From: Acetobacter garciniae
GTDB taxonomy: Bacteria; Pseudomonadota; Alphaproteobacteria; Acetobacterales; Acetobacteraceae
DNA: 64,000 bases
NCBI RefSeq assembly: GCF_017377735.1
Contig: NZ_JAFVMH010000010.1
Coordinates: forward strand, 1-64,000
Direction of reading: 5' to 3'
The position numbers and the translations under genes were made by a program. This document shows, one piece after another, positions 17,125-25,802 of this stretch. The notes below the pieces were generated by a model. That model was not told where the DNA came from, ran no database searches, and saw only the letters and a list, made by a program, of their open reading frames with translations. The number at the start of each line of letters is the position of its first letter. Positions within the stretch are counted from its first letter, which is position 1.

Positions 17125-17451
17125 TCAGCGGATCATTTTTCGGATTACGCCCATCAGTTCCTCAAGCGTTTCATCGCCGTCATCGTCGCGCATGGCCTGG
17201 CGCACGCAGCCTTTGGCATGTGTTTCCAGAATACGGATACTGACCGCATCAACCGCCGAGCGGATGGCGGAAAGCTGGGTCAGGATATCCACACAGTAGC
17301 GGTCCTCGCGCACCATGGCGGTAACACCGCCGATCTGGCCTTCGATCCGGCGCAGGCGGTTGATCAGCGCTGTCTTGTCAGGCTGGATCACGTGTCGTTC
17401 GCCTGTCTGGCCGGGTGAACAGGCTCCGCATCCGGGTTTGTCGGTCGCCAT
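17125..17451 (-). CDS. csoR: Copper-sensing repressor, CsoR family
   Basis: A four-helix DNA-binding repressor of 108 aa in the CsoR/RcnR family. The Cu(I) ligands of the CsoR subclass are present as Cys53, His78 and Cys82, with the 25- and 4-residue spacing of the Mycobacterium tuberculosis protein (36/61/65). The core RLRRIEGQIGG (helix 1) is typical. The N-terminus has an extra CGAC (Cys8, Cys11) that is not part of the usual site. It is the most 3' gene of the minus-strand copper genes, 179 bp after copB. A CsoR-type operator lies between the copper ATPase and the divergent exported protein gene. The C-H-C set fits copper better than nickel or formaldehyde sensing. Confidence 0.85.
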   Translation of the reverse strand: MATDKPGCGACSPGQTGERHVIQPDKTALINRLRRIEGQIGGVTAMVREDRYCVDILTQLSAIRSAVDAVSIRILETHAKGCVRQAMRDDDGDETLEELMGVIRKMIR

Positions 17452-17630
17452 GGGTCGTGCGCCTTATATGATCTGTGTGCGGTACGGTTGTAGAGCGAAC
17501 AGGCGGGTCTGACAAAGCAGGGGTTGGGTAAAACCTGCCTTGTCAAAAAACTTTAACGCCTGCTGCAAACATCCGGACAAAACCATGGCCAGGACCGGGG
17601 CGGGCTGGCTGCCAATCCTGCCTTTCGTGT

Positions 17631-18818
17631 TCAGTACCAGGTGCGAATGCCGAAGGTGAAGCGCAAGTCCTCGGGCCCGTTTGCAGGCATCTGTCGGCCC
17701 ATAGCCGCGTGGCCGCGCGTATCGCCGTAATGGCCCATATAGGTGAAGGCGATATAGGGGGCCACCTTGCGCGTGAATTCGTAGCGCAGGCGCAATCCCG
17801 CATCGATATCCGAAAACCCCGTGCTGGTGTCACGCGCCGCATCGGCATGGGAATAAAAGTTCAGTTCCGCCTGGGGCTGAAGGATCAGCCGGTTGGTAAT
17901 CAGCAGGTCGTAGGAACCTTCGAGCTTGCCCGCCACACCCTGGTTGTTGAAATAAGCCGTGGCCGAGACATCGAAAAAATACAGCGCCAGCCCCTGCACG
18001 CCGACTGCGCCCCACGCCCGCACAGGCCCGCTGTCCAGGTCCAGCCGCAGGCCGGTCTGCACATCGAAATAGGTGGAAATGGCGCGATCATAAAGCAGTT
18101 CGTGATCCCCGTCGGCCATGGTGCCATGCCCGTTCACCAGCCCTTCGGATTTGAGCCACAGCTTGTTGTAATCGGTGCCGAACCACGCCTGGCCGGAATA
18201 GCGGAACAGGCTGTTCCCCGCGCTGTAGCGGCCTTCAAGCTGGTCCATCAGCACATGGAAATAGGTGTCATGGTCCATGACGGGGGGCATGTCGTGCACA
18301 TAGCGCACATGCGGCACGGGCGGGGGGGTGGCGGGCCAGCGCGCACTGGGTGCCAGGGCAGGGAGCGAGACATGCATCGCCCCCCCCGGCATGGCCTGTG
18401 TCGCTGGTGTGGGCGCTGCCATGCTACCGCGCGCGACCGGGGCCGATGCTTCGGGTATGGTGGTATGCCCGCTCATGTCGTGCGCATGGGGCAGGGCGGG
18501 GGAGGGTGCGTGCATGCCGCCTGCTGGCTGGCTCCCCGCTTTCGGGGGCTTCTGCCGGAGCGGCTTCTTTCGCTCCATGCCGGGCATGTCGTCCATTCCT
18601 TCCATGTCGCCCGTGTCTTTCATGTCCATGTCTTTCATGTCCATGGTGCTGGCCGTGGTCGGGACAGGCATGGTCATGGCGGCCATGTCCTGCGCCACGG
18701 GAGTGGGGGCCGCGCCGGGTTGGAGCGTGTCGGCCAGCGCGGCCCCGCCAGCGCAGATCCGCAGCAGCAGGATACCGGCGATCATGGAAAACCGGCGGGG
18801 GATCGGGCGTATGGTCAT
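17631..18818 (-). CDS. copB: Copper resistance protein B (outer membrane)
   Basis: A CopB/PcoB-family outer-membrane beta-barrel protein of 395 aa that works with periplasmic CopA in copper tolerance. After a signal peptide (to about AALA at 27) comes a Met-rich, acidic low-complexity segment (about 45-82: repeated MDMKDMDM, GMDDMPGM) that can bind copper. The beta-strand domain starts near DHDTYFHVLMDQLEGRY. Segments such as WFGTDYNKLWLKSEG, LRLDLDSGPVRAWGAVGVQGL and LRYEFTRKVAPYIAF and the C-terminal FGIRTWY (aromatic last residue) are typical. The ATG at 18818 overlaps the copA stop codon (ATGA), implying coupled translation. Confidence 0.93.
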   Translation of the reverse strand: MTIRPIPRRFSMIAGILLLRICAGGAALADTLQPGAAPTPVAQDMAAMTMPVPTTASTMDMKDMDMKDTGDMEGMDDMPGMERKKPLRQKPPKAGSQPAGGMHAPSPALPHAHDMSGHTTIPEASAPVARGSMAAPTPATQAMPGGAMHVSLPALAPSARWPATPPPVPHVRYVHDMPPVMDHDTYFHVLMDQLEGRYSAGNSLFRYSGQAWFGTDYNKLWLKSEGLVNGHGTMADGDHELLYDRAISTYFDVQTGLRLDLDSGPVRAWGAVGVQGLALYFFDVSATAYFNNQGVAGKLEGSYDLLITNRLILQPQAELNFYSHADAARDTSTGFSDIDAGLRLRYEFTRKVAPYIAFTYMGHYGDTRGHAAMGRQMPANGPEDLRFTFGIRTWY

Positions 18819-20527
18819 GACACCACCACCGTGCGGAACATGCCCAGATCCATGTGGTAGAGCAGGTGGCAATGCAGGGCCCATAGTCCCGGCGTGTCGG
18901 CGCTGACCAGATAGCTCAGCCTGCTGCCCGGCTGGGAGATGATCGTGTGCTTGAACGGGTTGTAGGCCCCCTGGCCGTTTTCAAGCTCGCTCCATAATCC
19001 GTGCAGGTGAACGGGGTGTTCCATCATGGTGTCGTTGATCAGCACGAAGCGCACGCGTTCGCCCAGCCGCAGGGGAATGGGATCGGCTTCGGAGAATTTT
19101 CGCCCGTCGAACCCCCAGATATAGCGCTCCATATTGCCGGTCAGGTGCAGGGTGATCTCGCGCGAAGGCGGGCGCGGGTCCACGCCGGGGCGCACGGCCC
19201 GCAAATCGGCATAGGTCAGGACACGGCGGCCCGCGCCCCCCAGCCCGTCGCCCGGATCGGCCAGCCGGTTGGTGGGCATGGGGGCTACATTCTGGTTTTC
19301 CACATTCAGCGGCGGGGGCTTTGCGGATGCGGCGCGGCCCATGCCCCCCATTCCCGCCATGTTACCCATCCCGACCATATGCCCATGGGCCATGCCCATA
19401 TCCACCATGCTGCGGACCGGCCGTGGGTCCATGGGGGGTATGGGCCCACACTGGCCCATGCGCGTGGCCAGTGTGCCGCGCGCATAGGCGGTGCGGTCCT
19501 CGCTCTGGGCAAAAATGGTGTAGGCCTGGCTGTCGGGCGGCTGCACGATGCAGTCATAGGTTTCGGCAACGCCTATGCGAAATTCATCGACCATTACGGG
19601 CTCGATCGCATTGCCGTCGGCCTGGATCATCTCCATCGCAAGGCCGGGAATGCGGATATCGTAGAATGTCATGGTCGAGGCGTTGATAAACCGCAGCCGG
19701 ATACGCTCCCCCGGGCGGAACAGTCCTGTCCAGTTGGCATCCGGTGCGTGGCCGTTCAGCAGCTGGGTGTAGATAATGCCGCTGACATCGGAAATATCGG
19801 TGGCCGACATGTTCATGCCTGCCCATTGCAGGCGGTCACGCAGCACGGGCCCCGGCCCCTGACGGGCCGCGTCGGGGAAAAAGGACGCCACGGTACGCTG
19901 GCGAAAATTATAGTAATCACTTTGGAATTTCAGGTTGCTGGCAATATCGCGCGGGTCCACGTCCGACCAGTCGGAAAGAAGGATCACGTAATCGCGGTCG
20001 TATTGCTGGCGTTCGCCTTCCAGCGGGTCGATGACAATGGCGCCATACACGCCCAGCGCTTCCTGCATGTTGGAATGGCTGTGGTACCAGTATGTGCCGC
20101 TTTGCCTGATGGGAAAGCGGTAGGTAAAGGTCGACCCCGGTGCAATGCCGCCAAAGCTCAGCCCCGGCACGCCGTCCATATCGGCGGGGCAGCGAATGCC
20201 ATGCCAGTGGATGGATGTCTCCTCCGCCAATGTGTTGTGGACATTCAGCGTGACCGTATCGCCCTCGCGCCAGCGCAGGATGGGGCCGGGCACGCTGCCA
20301 TTGACCGTTGGCGCGCGCTGGGGGCGTTGCAGAATGCGGATCTGTGCGTGCCCTATGACAAGGTCGTATGTGCTGGAAGGATCGGGCGGCACCTGCCCGA
20401 CCGGCAAGGTAGTGGCCTGGGCGGCGTTATGCACGGGCAGGGCGTTGATGGCGGCAAGCGCGCCAGCACCGCCCAGGAACCGGCGGCGTGTGGGCCCACT
20501 TGCGCCCGATGGCGGGAAAACAGGCAT
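18815..20527 (-). CDS. copA: Multicopper oxidase CopA (PcoA type)
   Basis: A periplasmic multicopper oxidase of the CopA/PcoA copper-resistance family, 570 aa. A Tat signal (TRRRFLGGAGALAA, from residue 13) sends it out folded. The copper-site motifs are HWHG, WYHSHSNMQ, HPVHLHG and the type 1 site HCHLLYHMDLGM. A Met/Gly-rich insert (MVDMGMAHGHMVGMG..., about residues 365-390) precedes the last domain and is typical of Cu(I)-binding members. It is the upstream partner of copB and overlaps it by four bases. A Cys/His-rich exported protein gene precedes it by 85 bases on the same strand. Confidence 0.96.
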   Translation of the reverse strand: MPVFPPSGASGPTRRRFLGGAGALAAINALPVHNAAQATTLPVGQVPPDPSSTYDLVIGHAQIRILQRPQRAPTVNGSVPGPILRWREGDTVTLNVHNTLAEETSIHWHGIRCPADMDGVPGLSFGGIAPGSTFTYRFPIRQSGTYWYHSHSNMQEALGVYGAIVIDPLEGERQQYDRDYVILLSDWSDVDPRDIASNLKFQSDYYNFRQRTVASFFPDAARQGPGPVLRDRLQWAGMNMSATDISDVSGIIYTQLLNGHAPDANWTGLFRPGERIRLRFINASTMTFYDIRIPGLAMEMIQADGNAIEPVMVDEFRIGVAETYDCIVQPPDSQAYTIFAQSEDRTAYARGTLATRMGQCGPIPPMDPRPVRSMVDMGMAHGHMVGMGNMAGMGGMGRAASAKPPPLNVENQNVAPMPTNRLADPGDGLGGAGRRVLTYADLRAVRPGVDPRPPSREITLHLTGNMERYIWGFDGRKFSEADPIPLRLGERVRFVLINDTMMEHPVHLHGLWSELENGQGAYNPFKHTIISQPGSRLSYLVSADTPGLWALHCHLLYHMDLGMFRTVVVS

Positions 20528-20612
20528 GGCTGGTCATCCGTTCTGCACGCCATGCCGAAAGAACGGCACGGCTCTTGGCTGTTACGCGAAGGGGGCTGCC
20601 CCTTCAACTCAG

Positions 20613-21173
20613 TCAGGCGGCGTGCGGTCGGGGCGGGGGCAGTAACGGTGCCGTGCGCTGGCCTGCCAGAATGGGCGCGGCGCTCAGCGGCACGGGCGCG
20701 CGCGCAGGCAGGGCAAACACGGGCAAGATACCGGCAGGCTGGATAAAAGCTGCGGAAAACAGGGAGGTCGTCTCGCAGCACGGCATGGCTTGGGGGTGCC
20801 CGTGCGCGTGCAGGTCTGCCGGATGCGGGGCCGCCATATTTCCAATTCCCGCATGGCCGGATGCGGAAGCGGGGCCAGTATCGCAAAGAGGGCAGGGGGT
20901 CAGGGGCGTGTGGGCCGCGGAGTGTGAAAAACCGGCGGACTGGCCTATGATGGGGCCTGTGATCTGGCTTGTGGCGCGGGCCACGGCATGAATGGGCGGT
21001 ACGGCATGGGCATGCAGCATATCGCAGGGGGCGGTCAGTTGGGTTCGTGGCGTGTGGAAGATGGTGCTGCTGGCCTGCGCAAAGCCGGGCATGGCGCGCG
21101 CAGCCCCCACCATGCCCGCCGCGATACCGAAGCAGAACAGGAATGTTACAGTCGCACGAAGCCAGCGTATCAT
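20613..21173 (-). CDS. Exported Cys/His-rich protein of the copper operon
   Basis: A 186-aa protein of unknown family, possibly DUF2946-like. A signal peptide or membrane anchor (FLFCFGIAAGMVGAARA) is followed by a region with Cys50, a His-rich stretch (LHAHAVPPIHA), CPLC (94-97), LHAHGH (121-126), CC (132-133), and a Pro/Ala-rich C-terminus with a hydrophobic patch. The Cys and His residues suggest periplasmic copper binding; this is inference from composition and position. It is first in the minus-strand copper operon, before copA and copB. Its start codon lies six bases from a likely -10 box (TATATT), so the transcript could be leaderless. Confidence 0.6.
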   Translation of the reverse strand: MIRWLRATVTFLFCFGIAAGMVGAARAMPGFAQASSTIFHTPRTQLTAPCDMLHAHAVPPIHAVARATSQITGPIIGQSAGFSHSAAHTPLTPCPLCDTGPASASGHAGIGNMAAPHPADLHAHGHPQAMPCCETTSLFSAAFIQPAGILPVFALPARAPVPLSAAPILAGQRTAPLLPPPRPHAA

Positions 21174-21176
21174 GGC

Positions 21177-21208
21177 TTGAATATACCCCTGGGGGGCATA
21201 TATAGCAA
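21177..21208. promoter_or_regulatory. Divergent copper promoters with a shared CsoR-type operator
   Basis: On the plus strand, TTGAAT (21177-21182), a 16-bp spacer and TATATA (21199-21204) precede the P-type ATPase gene. On the minus strand, TTGCTA (21208-21203), a 17-bp spacer and TATATT (21185-21180) precede the exported protein gene. The pseudo-palindrome ATACCCC-TG-GGGGGCATAT occupies both spacers and resembles known CsoR operators (GC tract with AT flanks). Confidence 0.75.
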
Positions 21209-21318
21209 CAGGTCAGGATCCAGGCATGCCTCCTGGGCCTTTTCGGGTAACCGGTGGGCAGGCCAGTGCCCTGTCGTGTCGCGGTCCAGCCGGGCCGGAT
21301 GAGCGGAGTATCGTGCCT

Positions 21319-23790
21319 ATGAGCCAGACTGTCAGTTTCCCGGTTGGCGGCATGTCCTGCGCAAGCTGTGCGGCCCGGGTCGAAAAAGTGCTCAACCGGC
21401 TCGACGGCGTTCAGGCCTCGGTCAATTTCGCGACGGGTCGCGCGCAGGTCAGTCTGGCCGATGGTACGGCCCCGCTGGCCACCGTCCTCGATGCCGTGGA
21501 CAAGGCGGGTTTTACGGTCGAACGCCACAGCGTGGATCTGGCCCTGACAGGGTTAAGCTGTGCCAGTTGTGTCACCCGGGTGGAAAAAGTGCTGAACGCC
21601 CTGCCATCCGTAACGGCCACGGTCAATCTGGCGACAGAGCGCGCCCATGTGACTTTTGCCGAAGGGGTGGTGGATAACGCCGCCCTGATCGCCGCCGTAG
21701 AAAAAGCGGGGTACGGCGCGCGGCTTTATCAGCCCGAAGCGGACGGCCAGCACGGCGCTGGACAGGCGGCAGACGGGCCTGATGGAAAAATGCGGGCTCA
21801 GTGGGCCAATTTTGCGCTCGCAGCCGTGCTGAGCCTGCCTTTTGTCGTGCAGATGCTGGCCATGATGGTGGGCTACCACACGGGGGGAATGCCCGCCGGT
21901 GGCATGCTCACAGGGACAATGCCTGCGGGGGCAATGAATGCGGGGCAAACCCATGGCGGCGAAATGCCGCGCCTGCTCCAGCTCGGGCTGGCGGCGGTGG
22001 TGCTGTTCTGGTGTGGGCGCGGCATGTATGCCGCCGCCTGGCACGCGGTGCGCAACGGTGCCGCCACCATGGATGTGCTGGTCGTGCTGGGCACGGGTGT
22101 TGCCTTTGTCTTCAGCACCGTGGTCACGCTACTGGGCTTGGACCAGCCGGTCTATTTCGAGGCCGCGGCCCTGGTCGTTACCCTTGTGCTGCTCGGCCGC
22201 CTGCTGGAAGCCCGCGCCAAGGCCCGTGCGCGCGCGGGCATGGAAAGCCTTTTGCGGCTGCAACCGCGCATGGCCCATGTCGAACGGGGCGGTGTGGTGG
22301 TGGATGAACCGGTCGAACATCTGGGCGTGGGCGACGTGTTCGTGGTCAAGCCCGGTGAAAGCGTGCCGGTGGATGGCACTGTGCAGGGTGGTGCGTCCGA
22401 GGTGGATGAAGCCATGCTGACGGGGGAGAGCAACCCCGTGGCCAAGGCGGTGGGGGCTCGGGTGTTCGCGGGCACCGTGAACCAGACCGGCGCGCTGCGC
22501 GTGGGGGCGACCGGTGTGGGGGAGCAGACGGTTCTTGCCAGCATCGTGCGCATGGTGCAGCAGGCGCAGGGCAGCAAGGCCAGCGTGCAGCGCCTGGCTG
22601 ACCGGGTTTCGGCCATCTTCGTCCCCGCCGTGCTGGGTCTGGCGGCACTCACCTTCGGGCTGGGCTGGTTGATCATGGGGAACATGAGTGCAAGCCTGGT
22701 CAATGCGGTGTCGGTTCTGGTCATTGCCTGCCCCTGTTCGCTGGGGCTGGCCACGCCTACGGCCATTATGGTGGGCACGGGGCTTGGGGCAAAGGTTGGC
22801 ATCCTGTTCCGCAATGCCGATGCGCTGGAACAGGCCCGCAGGCTGACAACACTGGTGCTGGATAAAACCGGCACGCTGACCCGGGGTCGCCCCGGTGTTG
22901 CGGCCCTGCAGGCGGTAGGGGGTGCTACCCCTGCCGATCTGCTGCGCCTGGCATGCGCGCTGGAACAGAATTCCGAACATCCCGTGGCCCGCGCGATCAT
23001 GGATCATGCGAAAAGCCAGGCCATTGCCGTGCCCGAACTGGCCGATTTCAAGGCCGTACCGGGCAAGGGTGTTACCGGGGTGGTGGACGGGCAGGCCGTA
23101 CTGCTGGGTTCCCCCGATTTTTTGCAAGCCGGCGGCTGCGTGGTGGATCTGCCCCTGGTCCATGGCTGGCAGGATCAGGGGCGCACGGTTATTGGCGTGG
23201 CCCGGGGTGGGAGCGTTGTCGGCTATCTGGCCCTTGCCGATCAGATCCGCCCTGAAGCACGCAATGCGGTTGCGGCGTTGAAGCAACGCGGCCTGAACGT
23301 GATCATGCTGAGCGGCGATAACGAACGGAACGCCCGGCTGGTGGCAGGCCAGGTCGGGATTGAAACCGTCCTGGCCGGGGTGCTGCCGGGCGAAAAAGCG
23401 GCTGAAATCGGCAGGCTGAAAGGGGCCGGGCGGTGCGTGGGCATGGTGGGGGACGGGATTAACGACGCCCCGGCCCTGGCCAGTGCCGATGTCAGCTTTG
23501 CCATAGGGGCGGGTGCGGCCATAGCGCTTGAAACGGCTGATATCGTGCTGGTGCGCAGCAACCTTATGGCGGTGGTCGATGCCATAGAACTGTCGCACGC
23601 GACGGTGGGTAAAATCCGCCAGAATCTGTTTTTCGCGTTTATCTATAACATTCTGGGCCTGCCGCTGGCGGCTTTCGGCCTGCTGGACCCGGTGGTGGCG
23701 GGTGCCGCCATGGCGCTGAGTTCGGTTTCGGTCGTCAGCAATTCGCTGCTGCTCAACCGCTGGAAACCCCATACCAAAACAACATTTTGA
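21319..23790 (+). CDS. copA: Cu(I)-exporting P-type ATPase
   Basis: Pumps Cu(I) from the cytoplasm to the periplasm using ATP. It is a P1B-1 ATPase of 823 aa. Two N-terminal metal-binding domains carry CASC motifs (Cys14/Cys17 and Cys81/Cys84). After the first helices a Met/Gly/His-rich loop ([16 protein letters not shown], then THGGEM) is exposed to the periplasm. The translocation motif CPC ([12 protein letters not shown]), the phosphorylation site DKTGTLTRG, the SEHP-type segment and [12 protein letters not shown] are intact. The ATG at 21319 has GGAG 10 bases upstream; the open frame continues to 21226 with unlikely residues. It is divergent from the copB-copA operon and under the same operator. 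The name copA is also used for the multicopper oxidase here. Confidence 0.96.
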   Translation: MSQTVSFPVGGMSCASCAARVEKVLNRLDGVQASVNFATGRAQVSLADGTAPLATVLDAVDKAGFTVERHSVDLALTGLSCASCVTRVEKVLNALPSVTATVNLATERAHVTFAEGVVDNAALIAAVEKAGYGARLYQPEADGQHGAGQAADGPDGKMRAQWANFALAAVLSLPFVVQMLAMMVGYHTGGMPAGGMLTGTMPAGAMNAGQTHGGEMPRLLQLGLAAVVLFWCGRGMYAAAWHAVRNGAATMDVLVVLGTGVAFVFSTVVTLLGLDQPVYFEAAALVVTLVLLGRLLEARAKARARAGMESLLRLQPRMAHVERGGVVVDEPVEHLGVGDVFVVKPGESVPVDGTVQGGASEVDEAMLTGESNPVAKAVGARVFAGTVNQTGALRVGATGVGEQTVLASIVRMVQQAQGSKASVQRLADRVSAIFVPAVLGLAALTFGLGWLIMGNMSASLVNAVSVLVIACPCSLGLATPTAIMVGTGLGAKVGILFRNADALEQARRLTTLVLDKTGTLTRGRPGVAALQAVGGATPADLLRLACALEQNSEHPVARAIMDHAKSQAIAVPELADFKAVPGKGVTGVVDGQAVLLGSPDFLQAGGCVVDLPLVHGWQDQGRTVIGVARGGSVVGYLALADQIRPEARNAVAALKQRGLNVIMLSGDNERNARLVAGQVGIETVLAGVLPGEKAAEIGRLKGAGRCVGMVGDGINDAPALASADVSFAIGAGAAIALETADIVLVRSNLMAVVDAIELSHATVGKIRQNLFFAFIYNILGLPLAAFGLLDPVVAGAAMALSSVSVVSNSLLLNRWKPHTKTTF

Positions 23791-23797
23791 AAAAAGA

Positions 23798-23879
23798 TAA
23801 AAGTTTTTGGTGAAGCTTTTTCCAAAAAGCTTCAAAGGCCGTCACCTTTGTTAAAAAGGACGACACCCAAAAACTTTTA
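23798..23879. repeat. Nested inverted-repeat intergenic element, copy 2
   Basis: An 82-bp element with arms TAAAAGTTTTTGG...CCAAAAACTTTTA. It contains an inner 22-bp palindrome GAAGCTTTTT-CC-AAAAAGCTTC and a second weaker hairpin (CGTCACCTTT...AAAAAGGACG). It fills the gap between the convergent copper ATPase and gltX genes, starting seven bases after the ATPase stop codon. Confidence 0.92.
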
Positions 23880-23911
23880 GCGCAGCAAGGGGCACCCCCA
23901 GCCTACGGGCT

Positions 23912-25243
23912 TCAGGCCCCGCTGGGAAGCAGCCGTGCCAAGGCGCGTTGCCGCCCGATCAGCGGCAAAAGATCGCGCAGTTCGGGGCCGTGTTCTTCCC
24001 CCGTCAGGGCGACGCGCAGGGGGTGGAACAGCCCCTTGCCCGACCGGCCGGTATGGTCGCGCACGGCTGCGGTCCAGCTTTTCCAGGTGGTCTGGTCCCA
24101 GGGTTCGGGGGGGAGCAGGCCTGCCGCTTCCTTCAGGAAACTGTCTTCCCCATCCTGCACGGGGGGCACGATGTCCTCCGTCGTGACCTGGAACCACAGC
24201 TTTGCTTCGGAAAGCAGTTCGATATTGCTGCGAATGGCCAGCCAGAACGCCTCTGTCGCACCGGGCGGCAGGCGGTCGGCAACGGACGCGAAGGGGGTCT
24301 GCGACAGCAGCCTGTGGTTGAGGGCAAGCAACTGGCGCGTATCGAACCGCGCGGCAGAGCGCGAGATATGCGACAGGTCATAGTGCTGCGCCTGTTCGGC
24401 AAAGGGCAGAAGAGCCGGGTCGTCTGAACTGCCAAGGCGGGCCAGATAGGCCACAAGGGCTTCGGCTTCCACCCCGTCCTGGCGCAGGGTGCGCAGGGAA
24501 CACGCATCGAAACGCTTGGACAGCTTGCCGCCGTTTTCATCCAGCAGCAGGGGCAGGTGCGCGAAGCGGAAATGCTCGGGCCGCGCACCCAATGCGTCGG
24601 CAATGTCGATCTGCACGCCGGTATTGGTCACGTGGTCTTCCCCACGGATAATATGGGTGATCCCGCTTTCCAGGTCATCCACGACCGAGGCGAGGGTGTA
24701 CAGCACCGTGCCATCGGTGCGCACCAGAACCGGGTCGGAGACCGATGGCAGCTTGACCTGGCAATCGCCCATCACCATGTCGCGCCAGCGCATGATGGTG
24801 CCCGACAGCTTGAAGCGCCAGTAAGGCACCTTGCCATTGGCTTCGGCCTGTGCGCGCTGCTGGGCGGTCATTTTCAGCATTGCGCGGTCATAAACCGGGG
24901 CGCGGCGCTGGCGGATCTGGGTTTCGCGCTTGGCGGCCAGTTCATGCTCGCTTTCAAAGCAGGGATAAAGCCGACCGCTTTCCTTCAGCACCTCGATGGC
25001 GCGGGCATAGCGCGCCAGACGTTCGCTCTGGCGGAAGGTTTCATCCCACTGCACACCCAGCCATGACAGGTCCTGGCGGATTGCATCGACCAGATCCTCG
25101 CGCGAGCGGGCGGTGTCGGTATCATCGATGCGGAGTTGAAACTGTCCGCCATGTTTGCGGGCGTACAGGGCGTTGGCAATGGCAAGACGGGCATTGCCAA
25201 CGTGCAAAAGACCGGTGGGGCTGGGCGCGAAGCGAAGTTTCAT
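23912..25243 (-). CDS. gltX: Glutamyl-tRNA synthetase
   Basis: Class I aminoacyl-tRNA synthetase of 443 aa. The signature FAPSPTGLLHVGNARLA carries the HIGH-type motif as HVGN. The KMSKS motif appears as KLSKR, and the LRIDDTD and IIRGEDHVTNT segments are typical. It is slightly short for a GltX. Alphaproteobacteria often have two paralogues, of which one can charge tRNA-Gln or have a restricted tRNA range, and this could be either. The start at 25243 matches the family N-terminus. It is last of a minus-strand group starting with pncB, and is convergent with the copper ATPase. Confidence 0.93.
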   Translation of the reverse strand: MKLRFAPSPTGLLHVGNARLAIANALYARKHGGQFQLRIDDTDTARSREDLVDAIRQDLSWLGVQWDETFRQSERLARYARAIEVLKESGRLYPCFESEHELAAKRETQIRQRRAPVYDRAMLKMTAQQRAQAEANGKVPYWRFKLSGTIMRWRDMVMGDCQVKLPSVSDPVLVRTDGTVLYTLASVVDDLESGITHIIRGEDHVTNTGVQIDIADALGARPEHFRFAHLPLLLDENGGKLSKRFDACSLRTLRQDGVEAEALVAYLARLGSSDDPALLPFAEQAQHYDLSHISRSAARFDTRQLLALNHRLLSQTPFASVADRLPPGATEAFWLAIRSNIELLSEAKLWFQVTTEDIVPPVQDGEDSFLKEAAGLLPPEPWDQTTWKSWTAAVRDHTGRSGKGLFHPLRVALTGEEHGPELRDLLPLIGRQRALARLLPSGA

Positions 25244-25337
25244 GACCGAGGCTTATGCCGCGAATGGTGCAAAAACGCCAGAGGCCAAAAAGCCAGAGGC
25301 AAGGCGCGTGGCCATGGCCTATTTGCAGATGACCGGT

Positions 25338-25802
25338 TTACAGATGATCGGGGCCACGGGGCGGGACAAAACCATCCTCCTCCTCATCCCCCTCGGCGTA
25401 GGCTTCGGCAATGGCGGCTTCATCGTCTTCGATCAGGCGGCGCGGGTCGAGCATGCGCCAGTCGCGCTCCATGGTCGTGGCCGGGGTGGCCGTGAAGTCG
25501 TCCAGTTCATTGGCCGAACGCCAGCCATCGTCCCCCGCATCGATCACCTGCGCGTCTTCCCCGAAGGTGAACCACGCTTCCAGCACGTCGCGGGCGGATG
25601 CACCCGGTGTGCGGCAGCGTTCGACACTGTCGCGCACATAGGCCCGGGCAAAGGCGTTGGCATGGGCCAGGTCGTGGAAAACGCCAACAGTTTCAAGCGT
25701 GTTATCATCCTCCGGGCCGGACAGGTCCAGAATGCGGACCTTCCAGCCTTCGGCCTCTGCCCCGCCGGTGGGCTGGTCTTGCGTGCTGGCGTCTTCTGTC
25801 AT
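25338..25802 (-). CDS. Acidic hypothetical protein coupled to pncB
   Basis: A 154-aa soluble, very acidic protein that I do not recognise. A central region (WKVRILDLSGPEDDNT, then VGVFHDLAHANAFARAYVRDSVERCR) looks like a folded alpha/beta domain, and the C-terminus is rich in Glu/Asp/Ala. There is no signal peptide or membrane helix. Its start codon overlaps the pncB stop codon (ATGA), so it is translated with pncB. This suggests a link to NAD metabolism, but that is only context. Confidence 0.75.
   Translation of the reverse strand: MTEDASTQDQPTGGAEAEGWKVRILDLSGPEDDNTLETVGVFHDLAHANAFARAYVRDSVERCRTPGASARDVLEAWFTFGEDAQVIDAGDDGWRSANELDDFTATPATTMERDWRMLDPRRLIEDDEAAIAEAYAEGDEEEDGFVPPRGPDHL

Noticed and set aside
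22129..23835. 568-aa minus-strand frame opposite the copper ATPase
   Set aside because: Antisense shadow of the ATPase gene, with no recognisable domain.
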